This document shows, in pieces, positions 34,355 to 42,456 of a DNA stretch of 64,000 nucleotides. The stretch's first letter is position 1; the number at the start of each line of letters is the position of its first letter. Location of the stretch: NCBI GenBank assembly GCA_039201605.1, contig JBCCRO010000015.1:62001-126000 (forward strand), in the 5' to 3' direction. A model generated the notes under the pieces. It ran no database searches and was not told the origin of the DNA. It worked only from the letters and a program-made list of their open reading frames with translations. The stretch is from CADEDH01 sp039201605 (GTDB taxonomy: Bacteria > Actinomycetota > Acidimicrobiia > Acidimicrobiales > SZUA-35). The position numbers and the translations under genes were made by a program.

Positions 34355-35526
34355 CCGATGTCGAGAGCCCACCGGCGGTCGACGAGGCCGCCTCGGCCGA
34401 GACGCCGATCGGCCCGGTGGAGACCGCCCGTCCCGGCCGGGGATGGCGGAGCGGGTGGAAGGTCGAGCGGCGGCTCGAGACGCCGTGGTTCCTGGAGGTG
34501 GCGGCCATCGTCGGCGCCATCCTGGTCGCCATCGCCGTGTCGGCCATCCTCATCGCCCTCGCCGGCTCGGACGTACTCGACTCCTACCGGGCGCTCTACA
34601 ACGGTGCCTTCGGCACCAGGAACGCCACCATCGAGACCCTGGTCCAGGCCACGCCCCTCATCTTCACCGGCCTGGCCGCCGCCTTCGCCTTCCGGGCCAA
34701 GGTCTGGAACATCGGCGGCGAGGGCCAGCTGTGGGCCGGGACGATGGGGGCGTTCTGGGCCTCGCTCATCTTCGCCGGCGCCATGCCGCGAGCGCTGCTG
34801 ATCGTGGTGGTGATGGCCTTCGCCGCCGTCTTCGGAGCGCTGTGGGCCGGCATCGCCGCCGTCCTCCGCACCCGCTTCGGGGTGAACGAGATCATCGCCA
34901 CCGTGATGCTCAACTTCGTCATCATCAACGTGCTCTCGTATCTCCTGAGCGACTTGTGGCAGGATCCGGCCTCGTTCTACTACCAGAGCGAGCGGATGCC
35001 GGACGTGGTGGCCCTCCCCCGCCTCTTCGAGGGCGGCCGCCTCCACCTCGGCTTCGTCATCGCCCTGGCGATGGCGGCGGTGGTGTGGTTCATCCTGGAG
35101 CGCACCTCGTTCGGCTACGAGGTCCGCTCGATCGGGGTCAACCCACGGGTGGCCTCCTACGGCGGCATCATCAGCAACCGGATCGTGCTGGCCACCATGC
35201 TGGTGAGCGGTGCCATCGCCGGGTTGGCGGGCGGCAGTGAACTGACCGGCATACACCTTCGACTCCAGCTCGACATCGTGTCGGGTCTCGGTTTCACCGG
35301 CATCATCATCGCCCTGGTCGCCCGGCTCCGGCCCCTCGGTGTGGTGGCGGCCGCCATCGTGGCCGGTGCCGTCACCAACGGGGCGACCACGATGCAGCTC
35401 AGCACCGGGGTCCCGGCGGCTCTGGTCGACGTGCTCACCGGTCTGACGCTGGTGTTCGTTCTGATCGGGGCCGTCGTCGTCAACTACCGGCTACGACGGG
35501 TCTCGATCGTGGAGGGCCAAGCATGA
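34351..35526 (+). CDS. Nucleoside ABC importer permease (NupP-like)
   Basis: A 391-residue permease of the BPD_transp_2 family. After a hydrophilic N-terminus (about 45 residues) there are eight to ten hydrophobic segments, with family segments AFRAKVWNIGGEGQLWAG, RTRFGVNEIIATVMLNF and YEVRSIGVNPRVASYGGI. These identify the larger permease of BMP-type purine nucleoside importers. It starts in an ATGA overlap with the ATPase gene and ends in an ATGA overlap with the second permease. Confidence 0.93.
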   Translation: MTDVESPPAVDEAASAETPIGPVETARPGRGWRSGWKVERRLETPWFLEVAAIVGAILVAIAVSAILIALAGSDVLDSYRALYNGAFGTRNATIETLVQATPLIFTGLAAAFAFRAKVWNIGGEGQLWAGTMGAFWASLIFAGAMPRALLIVVVMAFAAVFGALWAGIAAVLRTRFGVNEIIATVMLNFVIINVLSYLLSDLWQDPASFYYQSERMPDVVALPRLFEGGRLHLGFVIALAMAAVVWFILERTSFGYEVRSIGVNPRVASYGGIISNRIVLATMLVSGAIAGLAGGSELTGIHLRLQLDIVSGLGFTGIIIALVARLRPLGVVAAAIVAGAVTNGATTMQLSTGVPAALVDVLTGLTLVFVLIGAVVVNYRLRRVSIVEGQA

Positions 35527-36467
35527 ACGACTACGTGTCGACCGCACTGGCCGTCACCGTCTTCGTCGGTGCGGTCCGCATCGGGACTCCGCTCTTGCTG
35601 GCCGCCATCGGCGAGATGGTCACCGAGCGTTCCGGCATCCTCAACCTCGGTATCGAGGGCATCCTGACCTTCAGCGCCTTCATCGCCTTCGTCACCGTCG
35701 ACCGGACGGACAACCTCGTGCTCGGCGTCGTCTTCGGCGCCCTGGCCGGGGTCCTCGTCGGGTTGGTGATGGCGGTGCTCACGGTCACCTTCAAGGTCGA
35801 GCAGGTGGTGGCCGGGCTGTCGCTGAACCTGCTGGGGGTCGGTTTCAGCTTCTACCTGCTCCGCGCCGTGTTCGACAATGCCGCATCCGACCTGCCGTCG
35901 GTCAGGACGTGGGACGTCGTGGCCATCCCCGGCCTGTCGTCGATCCCCTGGTTCGGCGAGGTGCTGTTCACCCAGCACTGGCTGACCTATGTGGCCTTCG
36001 CCATGCTGCCGCTGGTGTGGCTGGTGCTCAACCGCACCGGGTTCGGCCTGGAACTGCGGAGTGTGGGCGACGCCCCCGGTGCCGCCGACCTGCGCGGCGT
36101 CAGCATCGAACGCACCCAGTACGCCGCCCTCGCCTTCGGGGGATTCGCGGCCGGTCTGGCCGGGACGTTCCTCAGCATCTTCTCCACCGGGCTGTTCTTT
36201 CCCACCATCGCCGCAGGAAGGGGGTGGATCGCCCTGGCCATCGTGATCTTCGGCAATTGGCGTCTGGGACGGATCCTGGCCGGTGCGCTGTTCTTCGGGT
36301 ACCTCGAGGCCTACCAGCTCACCATTCAGGGCCAGGGCACCGACGTCCCCCAGCAGCTCCTGCTGGCCCTGCCGTTCGTGCTGACCCTGGTGGCGCTCGT
36401 CCTCAACCGGACCCGCAGCAACGTGCCACTCCACCTCGGGGTGCCCTACCTCCGGGGCCAGCGATGA
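35523..36467 (+). CDS. Nucleoside ABC importer permease (NupQ-like)
   Basis: A 314-residue partner permease. Characteristic parts are RIGTPLLLAAIGEMVTERSG and ILNLGIEGILTF near the N-terminus, VEQVVAGLSLNLLGVG, LRSVGDAPGAADLRGVS and the late GRGWIALAIVIFGNW. Eight to nine membrane segments are apparent. With the NupP-like subunit it would form the heterodimeric pore. Its TGA stop overlaps the ATG of an 8-codon frame leading to the deaminase gene. Confidence 0.93.
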   Translation: MNDYVSTALAVTVFVGAVRIGTPLLLAAIGEMVTERSGILNLGIEGILTFSAFIAFVTVDRTDNLVLGVVFGALAGVLVGLVMAVLTVTFKVEQVVAGLSLNLLGVGFSFYLLRAVFDNAASDLPSVRTWDVVAIPGLSSIPWFGEVLFTQHWLTYVAFAMLPLVWLVLNRTGFGLELRSVGDAPGAADLRGVSIERTQYAALAFGGFAAGLAGTFLSIFSTGLFFPTIAAGRGWIALAIVIFGNWRLGRILAGALFFGYLEAYQLTIQGQGTDVPQQLLLALPFVLTLVALVLNRTRSNVPLHLGVPYLRGQR

Positions 36468-36490
36468 CGACGACGGGGTACCGACGATGA
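36464..36490 (+). CDS. Eight-residue coupling mini-ORF (MTTTGYRR)
   Basis: ATG at 36464 overlaps the permease stop (ATGA), and its own TGA at 36488-36490 overlaps the ATG of the deaminase gene (ATGA again). The frame is exactly the length of the spacer. It may let ribosomes step from permease to deaminase; a peptide function is unlikely. Confidence 0.4.
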   Translation: MTTTGYRR

Positions 36491-37500
36491 CGATCACCGA
36501 CACGTGGCTGGCCGAGTTGCCGAAGGCGGAGAACCACGTGCATCTCGAGGGCTGCCTCGACCCCGACATCGTGGCCTCGGCCGCCCGGCGGGCCGGCGTC
36601 GAGACGCCACCGACGGCCTCCCGAACCCTCGACGAGCTACTCCACATCCTCGACATCACCTGCCGCCTGATGACGACGGCCGAGGATCTGGCGGATCTGG
36701 CCGAGGCCAAGTCCTTGGCCGCCGATCGGGTGGGTGCGGTGTACACCGACCTGATCCTCAACCCCTCCCACTGGCCGGCGTGGACGGGACGCCTGCCGGA
36801 GCTGGTCGCCGCCGTCGACGCCGGGTTGGCCCGGGCCGAGGATGCCGGGTCGGCGCAGACGGGGCTGTCCCTCTCCATCGGCCGCCACCAGTCGGCGGAG
36901 GAGGCCGAGGCCCTGGTCGACGCCGTGATCGGCGCCGACACCCACCGTGTGGTCGGTATCAGCATCGACGGAAACGAGGCGGCGCCCGGGGCCGGTTGCG
37001 AGAGGTTTGCACCGGCCGTGGGCCGCATCCGCCGAGCCGGACTCCGGGTGCACGTCCACACCGGCGAATCGGGAGGGCCCCAGCACATGCGACGCTCGAT
37101 CGACCACCTGGGGCCGGACCGAATCGACCACGGCATCCGGTCGGTGAACGACCCCGACCTCGTCGCCGAGCTGGCGGCATCCGGCACCCCGCTGGCGGTG
37201 TGCCCGACGTCGAACGTGACGCTGGGCGTCGTCGACGACATCGTGTGGCACCCGATCCGGGCGCTGCGCGAGGCCGGCGTGATGGTGACGATCAACACCG
37301 ACGACCCACTGCTGTTCCAGACCGATCTCGTGGCCGAGTACCGGCTTTGCGCCGACGCCTTCGGTTGGACGCCCGACGACCTGCGCCAGCTCGCCGCCGA
37401 CAGCGTGCGCGCCAGCTCCGCCCCGGCCGAGCTGATCGCCGACAGCCTCGCCGCCATCGAGGACTACCCCGATCCCGACCCGAAACCCGATCCCGGGTAG
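36487..37500 (+). CDS. Adenosine/adenine deaminase family protein
   Basis: A 337-residue TIM-barrel amidohydrolase that removes the 6-amino group of adenosine or a related purine. Zinc and catalytic residues are visible: PKAENHVHLEGCL (HxH), HVHTGES (His and catalytic Glu), RIDHGIR (base His) and VTINTDDPLLF (Asp). SIDGNEA and CPTSNVTLGVV are family positions that shape specificity. The Asn-His (ENHVHLEG) opening also occurs in adenine and aminodeoxyfutalosine deaminases, so the exact substrate is open. The immediate upstream genes encode a nucleoside importer, which favours a salvage or catabolic role. Confidence 0.9.
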   Translation: MTITDTWLAELPKAENHVHLEGCLDPDIVASAARRAGVETPPTASRTLDELLHILDITCRLMTTAEDLADLAEAKSLAADRVGAVYTDLILNPSHWPAWTGRLPELVAAVDAGLARAEDAGSAQTGLSLSIGRHQSAEEAEALVDAVIGADTHRVVGISIDGNEAAPGAGCERFAPAVGRIRRAGLRVHVHTGESGGPQHMRRSIDHLGPDRIDHGIRSVNDPDLVAELAASGTPLAVCPTSNVTLGVVDDIVWHPIRALREAGVMVTINTDDPLLFQTDLVAEYRLCADAFGWTPDDLRQLAADSVRASSAPAELIADSLAAIEDYPDPDPKPDPG

Positions 37501-37523
37501 CCGGCCCACAAGAGGAGCATCTC

Positions 37524-38540
37524 ATGTCGACCTCCACCACCCCCGTCCTCCTCGACGGCTACGTGCCCGTCATCGACATCTCGGCCGCCCGGGCCGGTGG
37601 AGCGGATGATCGGGCGGCGGTCGCCGAGGTGGTGGCCCAGGCCTGTGCCCAATCGGGTTTCATGGTGATCACCGGCCACGGCGTGCCCGACGACCTGGTA
37701 CGGCGGATGGAGCAGGTCAGTCTCGACTTCTTCGCCCTGCCCGACGCCACCAAGGATGCCTACGAATCACCGGCGGGCGACACCACCCTCCGGGGGTACT
37801 TCAAGGCGCCGTCCTATGTGGCGGCCTCCGACGACGTGGCTACGCCACCCGACATCTGCCAGCTCTACACGATGTGTCGCCTCGGGGAGCCCGGCGTGGC
37901 GACCGAAGCCTCCCTGGGGGCCGCCAACTACGAGACGTGGTCCAAGCCGAACGTGTGGCCCACCGAGATCCCCGAGTTCAGGAAGACCTGGCTCGAGTAT
38001 TACGGCGTGCTCGAGACGCTGTCGGCGGAGCTGATGCAGCTCTTCGCTCTGGCCCTCGGCCTCGACGCCGACTTCTTCGCCGACAAGATCGACGACCACA
38101 TCACCAACCTGGTCGTCAACTACTACCCCGCCGTCGACGACGACCCGCTCCCCGGGCAGTATCGCAAGGGGCCCCACAGCGATTGGGGCACGCTGACCGT
38201 CCTCTATCAGGACGAGACCGGCGGGCTGGAGGTGTTCGACCGGGAGCGTGACGCCTGGGTGTCGGTGCCCGTGCTTCCCGGTGCGTTCGTGGTCAACGTC
38301 GGCGACCTGATGGAGGTGTGGACCAACAACCGCTGGCGTTCGGCGAAACATCGGGTGCCGGTGCCGCCGGCCGAGACCCGGGCCGTACCCCGGGTGTCGA
38401 TGCCGTTCTTCCATCAGCCGAACTGGTCGGCGGTGATCGAGTGCCTGCCGTCATGCCTGGAGGAGGGCGAGGAGCCACACCACCAGCCGGTGACGTCCGG
38501 TCAGTACCTGCTCGACAAGATCACGCTCACGTACACCTGA
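37524..38540 (+). CDS. Isopenicillin-N-synthase-like Fe(II)/2-oxoglutarate oxygenase (copy 2)
   Basis: A 338-residue paralog of the oxygenase at 30317. It opens YVPVIDISAARAGGADD, with QSGFMVITGHGVPDD. The iron ligands are in GPHSDWGTLTVLYQD (H-x-D) and SAKHRVPVPP, and the 2-oxoglutarate arginine is in PRVSMPFFHQPN. ATG 37524 has AGAGGAG eight bases upstream. It is 23 bases after the deaminase gene, last of the importer unit, so its substrate may be the imported compound or its deaminated product. Hydroxylation of a nucleobase methyl group, as in thymine-7-hydroxylase, is an attractive but unproven reading. Confidence 0.88.
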   Translation: MSTSTTPVLLDGYVPVIDISAARAGGADDRAAVAEVVAQACAQSGFMVITGHGVPDDLVRRMEQVSLDFFALPDATKDAYESPAGDTTLRGYFKAPSYVAASDDVATPPDICQLYTMCRLGEPGVATEASLGAANYETWSKPNVWPTEIPEFRKTWLEYYGVLETLSAELMQLFALALGLDADFFADKIDDHITNLVVNYYPAVDDDPLPGQYRKGPHSDWGTLTVLYQDETGGLEVFDRERDAWVSVPVLPGAFVVNVGDLMEVWTNNRWRSAKHRVPVPPAETRAVPRVSMPFFHQPNWSAVIECLPSCLEEGEEPHHQPVTSGQYLLDKITLTYT

Positions 38541-38570
38541 GGCTCGACCCGGCGGGGCCGCCTCCCTGGC

Positions 38571-39110
38571 TCACACGCACCGGAGGGTCCGGCCGTAGGT
38601 GGCGGCCAGGTCACAGGTGTGGTGGTCGACGATGTTGGTGTCGGAGAGCTCGAGGTTGAAGAACGAGGCCGATCCGTCGCCTGCGCCGGTCGCCTCAGGA
38701 TCGAAGAGTGGCCCGGCGTGCCAGGTGCCGACCGCCAGCATGATGGCGGTGTCACCGGGTATGCGGAAGGCCCGGATCGCCTCCAGCGGAGGCTCGGCAT
38801 CGGGGTCGCCCACCCGATCGGGCGGCGCCACGGCGATCACCCACTCGAAGCCGCCGGCCGAGGCCAACACCTGGGTCACCCGGCGGTGACGGGTGATGCG
38901 GCTGACGGCGAGCCCCCGGGCCCGCAGCCGCATCGTGTAGAAGCGGGGGGTGCCGGCGCTCAGATCGAGCCGGGCGTCGCCGGGTCCGAACGGTAAACCG
39001 TCCTCGGACGGGGCCATCACGGTGCCGAAGGGTAGGAAGGCGTCGCTGGTGAGTTGCTCGATGAGCAGTGTCGTCACCGGCTGATCGGCGGTGGGGGTCT
39101 GGTCGGTCAT
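38571..39110 (-). CDS. allA: Ureidoglycolate lyase-like protein
   Basis: A 179-residue protein of the AllA fold, which splits ureidoglycolate into glyoxylate and urea at the end of purine (allantoin) breakdown. Typical parts are AFLPFGTVMAPSEDG, FYTMRLRARGLAVSRITRHRRVTQ, VIAVAPPD, and the strongly diagnostic GTWHAGPLFDPEA followed by FFNLELSDTNIVDHHTCDL. The start ATG at 39110 overlaps the stop of the flavin monooxygenase by one base (TGATG). No uricase or allantoinase is present in the window, so the source of its ureide substrate is not shown. Related cupin-like enzymes may act on other ureides. Confidence 0.85.
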   Translation of the reverse strand: MTDQTPTADQPVTTLLIEQLTSDAFLPFGTVMAPSEDGLPFGPGDARLDLSAGTPRFYTMRLRARGLAVSRITRHRRVTQVLASAGGFEWVIAVAPPDRVGDPDAEPPLEAIRAFRIPGDTAIMLAVGTWHAGPLFDPEATGAGDGSASFFNLELSDTNIVDHHTCDLAATYGRTLRCV

Positions 39111-40672
39111 CACATTCCCATCGTCGTCGGTAGGAACTGGTCCTCGAAGTCGTCGGCCACCGGCAGATCGTCCGAGCGGTAGGTAGAGAGATCATCGATC
39201 AGATCGCCCTCCACGTCGAGGAGAAGGCGGTGGGTGACCCCTCGGATCAGTCGGGGCAGCGCATGGCGGTGGCCGCTGATCGATGTCGAGTGCGGACCGT
39301 GGCTGACAGCGGAACAGGCGTTGAAGGCGAATACCCGCCGCACCCACGCCGCGGTCGCCTCGCTCGCGGCGTCCTCGACACCCACGCCGCCCGAGGCCCG
39401 GGCGGCCGGTCCCGGCTCGAACCCGTAGCCCCAGCCGAGGTAGGGCAGGGCGGCGAGCCGCTCGTCCTCCAGGCCGATCGGTGGGTTGAACCGGTCGGCC
39501 CACCGGGCGACGACCGGGGCCAGTGAGGAGAGCTCCGCTCGGGCGGTGAGATCGACGATGGCCCCGGTGGCGAGAATCAGGTGGTCGTAGCGGAACTCCC
39601 CGTGCGGAGTGGTGACGACGATCTCGTCTCCGCCGAGTTCGACCGACGACCAGGGTGTGGCCGGCCGGAGGCGGAAGCCGTCGAGCGCCATGGCCCGGGA
39701 GAAGGTCGGAACCGGCGGCGGTTGGTCGTTCGATCGGAAGAAGTGGGCCACCCGCCAGCGGGTTTCGTCGGAGAGCGACGGGTAGTGGGTCATCACTCCA
39801 CCCGTCTCCAGGAAGCGGTGGGGATTGACCCGGGGCAGGCGCCGGCGACGGAAACAGAGGTCGACCGAGGCCGCGCCCGCCCCCAAGGCGGCGATGGCGT
39901 TGTCGAAGGCCGAGGCGCCGTGACCGAGAATCCCGATCCGCCGGCCGGCCAAGGCGGCGAAGTCGATGGGTCCGTTGCTGTGGTGATAGCGGTCGGCCGG
40001 TAGGGCGTCGCTGACGAAGGCCGGCACCCGCCACTCCCCGGCCCCGTCGAACCCCGTGGCCAACACCACGGTGCGGGCGTAGCGGGTGACCGGGCCAGCC
40101 GGGCCCTCCACGTCCACCGCCAGCAGGCTCGCAGCGACGGCGGGTGCCGGTGTGCCGCTCCGGGCGGCGGGGCGGACATCGACCACGGTCGTCTCGTTCT
40201 CGATCGTCACGCCGGTGACGGTGGCGTACCAGTCGAGGTAGGCCTTCCAGGTTGTTCGGGGGATGCGGTCGACGCGCTCCCACGCCTCGGTGCCATGGCG
40301 GGCTTCGAACCAGCTCCGCAGCGACAGGCTGGGTTGGCCGAACTCGTGACCGACGAGCTCCTTCGGGGTGCGCAGTTCGCGCATCCGGGCGAAGGTGAGC
40401 CACGGCCCCTCCTCCCCCGCCGGCGCCCGATCGAGCACCGAGACCCGGTGCACGCCCTCGCGCTGCAAACCGGCGGCGATGACAACCCCGGACTGACCGG
40501 CGCCCACGATCAAGACATCGTCGGCCTCGGTGCCGGTCGGCCCATCGACGGGGCGGGGGGCCGGTCCGGTCCAGGAGCGCGCGGGATGACCCAGCGCCTC
40601 CCGCTCGGCGCAAGCCTGGCGGGCCAGCGCTCCGGTGGCGGGCTCGGCGGCGGTCAGATCGTCGACGCGCAC
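39110..40672 (-). CDS. FAD-dependent NAD(P)H monooxygenase-like oxidoreductase
   Basis: A 520-residue flavoprotein with two dinucleotide-binding motifs: VLIVGAGQSGVVIAAGLQ (FAD, about residues 52-69) and GRRIGILGHGASAFDNAIAA (NADPH, about 245-264), with VVLATGFDGAGEW between. This architecture is that of class B-type flavin monooxygenases, but the classical FxGxxxHxxxW/Y signature is not intact. It may oxidise a nitrogen or ring carbon. The GTG at 40672 gives VRVDDLTAAEPATG and overlaps the 3' end of the deaminase gene by 19 bases; upstream in-frame sequence merely shadows that gene. It is coupled to the AllA-like gene. Confidence 0.82.
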   Translation of the reverse strand: MRVDDLTAAEPATGALARQACAEREALGHPARSWTGPAPRPVDGPTGTEADDVLIVGAGQSGVVIAAGLQREGVHRVSVLDRAPAGEEGPWLTFARMRELRTPKELVGHEFGQPSLSLRSWFEARHGTEAWERVDRIPRTTWKAYLDWYATVTGVTIENETTVVDVRPAARSGTPAPAVAASLLAVDVEGPAGPVTRYARTVVLATGFDGAGEWRVPAFVSDALPADRYHHSNGPIDFAALAGRRIGILGHGASAFDNAIAALGAGAASVDLCFRRRRLPRVNPHRFLETGGVMTHYPSLSDETRWRVAHFFRSNDQPPPVPTFSRAMALDGFRLRPATPWSSVELGGDEIVVTTPHGEFRYDHLILATGAIVDLTARAELSSLAPVVARWADRFNPPIGLEDERLAALPYLGWGYGFEPGPAARASGGVGVEDAASEATAAWVRRVFAFNACSAVSHGPHSTSISGHRHALPRLIRGVTHRLLLDVEGDLIDDLSTYRSDDLPVADDFEDQFLPTTMGM

Positions 40673-41226
40673 GACGGGTCGTCGTCGGGATCGGCCCCGT
40701 CGCCGGGCCCGCCCACCGGCTCCAGCACCTCGCCGATGTCCTCGAACCACAGCTCGGGGCGATCGGCGATGAACGATGTCATCAGCTCGATGCAGCGAGG
40801 CGAGTCGAGGTTGATCACCTCGACGCCGTGGGAACGCAGCAGGTCCTCGGCGCCGAGATACGTCTCGTTCTCGCCGATCACGACCCGGGGGATGCCGTAG
40901 AGGAGAATCGCGCCGGTGCACATATGGCACGGCGACAGTGTGGTGTACATCGTGGTCTGGGCGTAGGTGGCCGCCGACAGGCGCCCGGCGTTCTCCAGGG
41001 CGTCGGTCTCGCCGTGGCGGATGGCCGAGCCCCTCTGCACCCGCTGGTTGTGCCCGGCGCCGAGCACCTCGGTACCGACCGCGAGCACGGCCCCGATCGG
41101 GATACCACCGGCCGAGAGGCCCTGGACGGCCTGGTCGATGGCGAGACCCATCATCGCCTCGTCGATGGCTGCCTGGTCGTCCGCTCCGGGTACGAAGGCC
41201 TGGTCGATGGCAACGAGGTTGATCAT
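40654..41226 (-). CDS. Cytosine deaminase-like nucleobase deaminase (yeast FCY1 type)
   Basis: A 190-residue zinc deaminase. Active-site motifs are RHGETDALENAGR (His ligand and catalytic Glu) and LSPCHMCTGAILLYGIPRVVIGEN (two Cys ligands). The C-terminal segment FIADRPELWFEDIGEVLE, with GGIPIGAVLA and GHNQRVQRGSA, matches the yeast cytosine deaminase pattern closely rather than tRNA adenosine deaminase or guanine deaminase. Expected activity is deamination of cytosine or a similar free base or lactam (creatinine is another family substrate). The last 20 residues are a Pro/Asp-rich tail. It starts a three-gene minus-strand unit and is divergent from the intact Rieske gene. Confidence 0.87.
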   Translation of the reverse strand: MINLVAIDQAFVPGADDQAAIDEAMMGLAIDQAVQGLSAGGIPIGAVLAVGTEVLGAGHNQRVQRGSAIRHGETDALENAGRLSAATYAQTTMYTTLSPCHMCTGAILLYGIPRVVIGENETYLGAEDLLRSHGVEVINLDSPRCIELMTSFIADRPELWFEDIGEVLEPVGGPGDGADPDDDPSCASTI

Positions 41227-41255
41227 CGTTCAATTGTGACCCATCGGTGTTTCAG

Positions 41256-41308
41256 CACGGTTAGCCAACCGTGAACGCTGGCCTCCCCAAGCTGGATGAC
41301 GGCCGTCA
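41256..41308. promoter_or_regulatory. Two inverted repeats in a divergent promoter region
   Basis: The 138-base gap between the FCY1-like and Rieske genes holds CACGGTT-AGCC-AACCGTG (41256-41273) and a perfect 12-bp palindrome TGACGGCCGTCA (41297-41308). Direct repeats of CCGGAAAA follow at 41313 and 41324. Such symmetry between divergent catabolic genes is typical of an operator for a ligand-responsive regulator, but no regulator gene is adjacent. Confidence 0.5.
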
Positions 41309-41364
41309 CGGACCGGAAAACCGCCGGAAAAACCCTGGAAATGCGGCCGTTCTAGGTTTGGGAC

Positions 41365-42456
41365 ATGCCTCGCCTGTGGGATCTTCTTCCGTTCTTCTGG
41401 CACCCGGTGTGCCGGGTGGACGACGTGGGCCCGACCGGGGTGGTGGCGGCCCGACTGGTGGGTCGCGACCTGGCGGTGGCCGACCTGGGCGACCGCTGGG
41501 TGGCCTACGACGACCGCTGCCCCCACCGCTCGGCCCGGCTCTCGGTCGGCGCCGTGCTCCACTCACCCGGCGCCGTCGGCTCGGGAGCATCGACACTCCA
41601 ATGCGCCTACCACGGCTGGCGCTACGACGACGACGGGAAGTGCGTGGAGATCCCGTCGATGCCGACGGGACCGATCCCGTCGTCGGCCTGCGTGACGAGC
41701 TACCGGACCGAGGAGCGCTACGGCTTCGTCTGGGTCCTCCTCGACGGACGGCTCGATCCCCCGATTCCGGAGTGGCCCGGCGCAGACGACACGACCTTGC
41801 GGGTGCTGCGGCCCGATCCCTACACCTGGCCCGTCGGAGCGAGTCGGCGGGTGGAGAACTTCACCGACCTGTCCCATTTCGCCTTCGTCCACGACGGCAG
41901 CCTGGGCGACCGCTACCAACCGGTGCCCCCGATGCCCGATATCGGCCGGGTGGGCAACGAGCTGCGCTTCGACTACGCCCCACCCGACATGCAGCCCGAC
42001 CCGACCGCGATGTTCGGGGCCACCCTCTACCGCCTGACGATGCCGCTCACGGTCAACATCGAGTTCCTCCAGGCCGGTGGCGTGCGCCGACTGTTGTGGA
42101 TGACGGCGTCGCCGGTGGAGCCCGGGGTGTCCCGGAGCTTCTGGTTGATGGGGCGCAACGACGAACTCGAACCCATCCACGATCAGGCCCACCTCGACTT
42201 CCAGTGGCAGATCCTGGCCGAGGACGAGCCCGTCGTCTGCAATCAGGTCCCGCCGGAGATGGACCTGACGCCGGGGGCCGAGCTGTCGGTGCGGACCGAC
42301 AAGGTGTCGATCGCCTACCGCCGGTGGCTCAAGTCCCTGGTGTCGTCCGGAACCGATCTGGCCGCCATGCGGCACGCTCTCGGGCTCACGGCGCCGCCCT
42401 CGACGATGCCCGAGCTCACCGGGCGCGCAGTATCCGCCACACCCGCTGGGGGCTGA
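41365..42456 (+). CDS. Rieske [2Fe-2S] oxygenase, alpha subunit type
   Basis: A 363-residue intact Rieske non-haem iron oxygenase. Cluster ligands are in RCPHRSARLS (C-x-H) and CAYHGWRYDDDG (C-x2-H). The mononuclear iron motif is ENFTDLSHFAFVHDG (D-x2-H-x4-H). The size and single-subunit look resemble vanillate demethylase or methylxanthine N-demethylase-type enzymes rather than two-subunit aromatic dioxygenases. A separate reductase would be needed, and none is seen in the window. No strong ribosome binding site precedes ATG 41365; TAGGTT seven bases upstream could be a -10 giving a leaderless message. Its 3' end overlaps the convergent molybdenum-enzyme gene by 41 bases. Confidence 0.88.
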   Translation: MPRLWDLLPFFWHPVCRVDDVGPTGVVAARLVGRDLAVADLGDRWVAYDDRCPHRSARLSVGAVLHSPGAVGSGASTLQCAYHGWRYDDDGKCVEIPSMPTGPIPSSACVTSYRTEERYGFVWVLLDGRLDPPIPEWPGADDTTLRVLRPDPYTWPVGASRRVENFTDLSHFAFVHDGSLGDRYQPVPPMPDIGRVGNELRFDYAPPDMQPDPTAMFGATLYRLTMPLTVNIEFLQAGGVRRLLWMTASPVEPGVSRSFWLMGRNDELEPIHDQAHLDFQWQILAEDEPVVCNQVPPEMDLTPGAELSVRTDKVSIAYRRWLKSLVSSGTDLAAMRHALGLTAPPSTMPELTGRAVSATPAGG

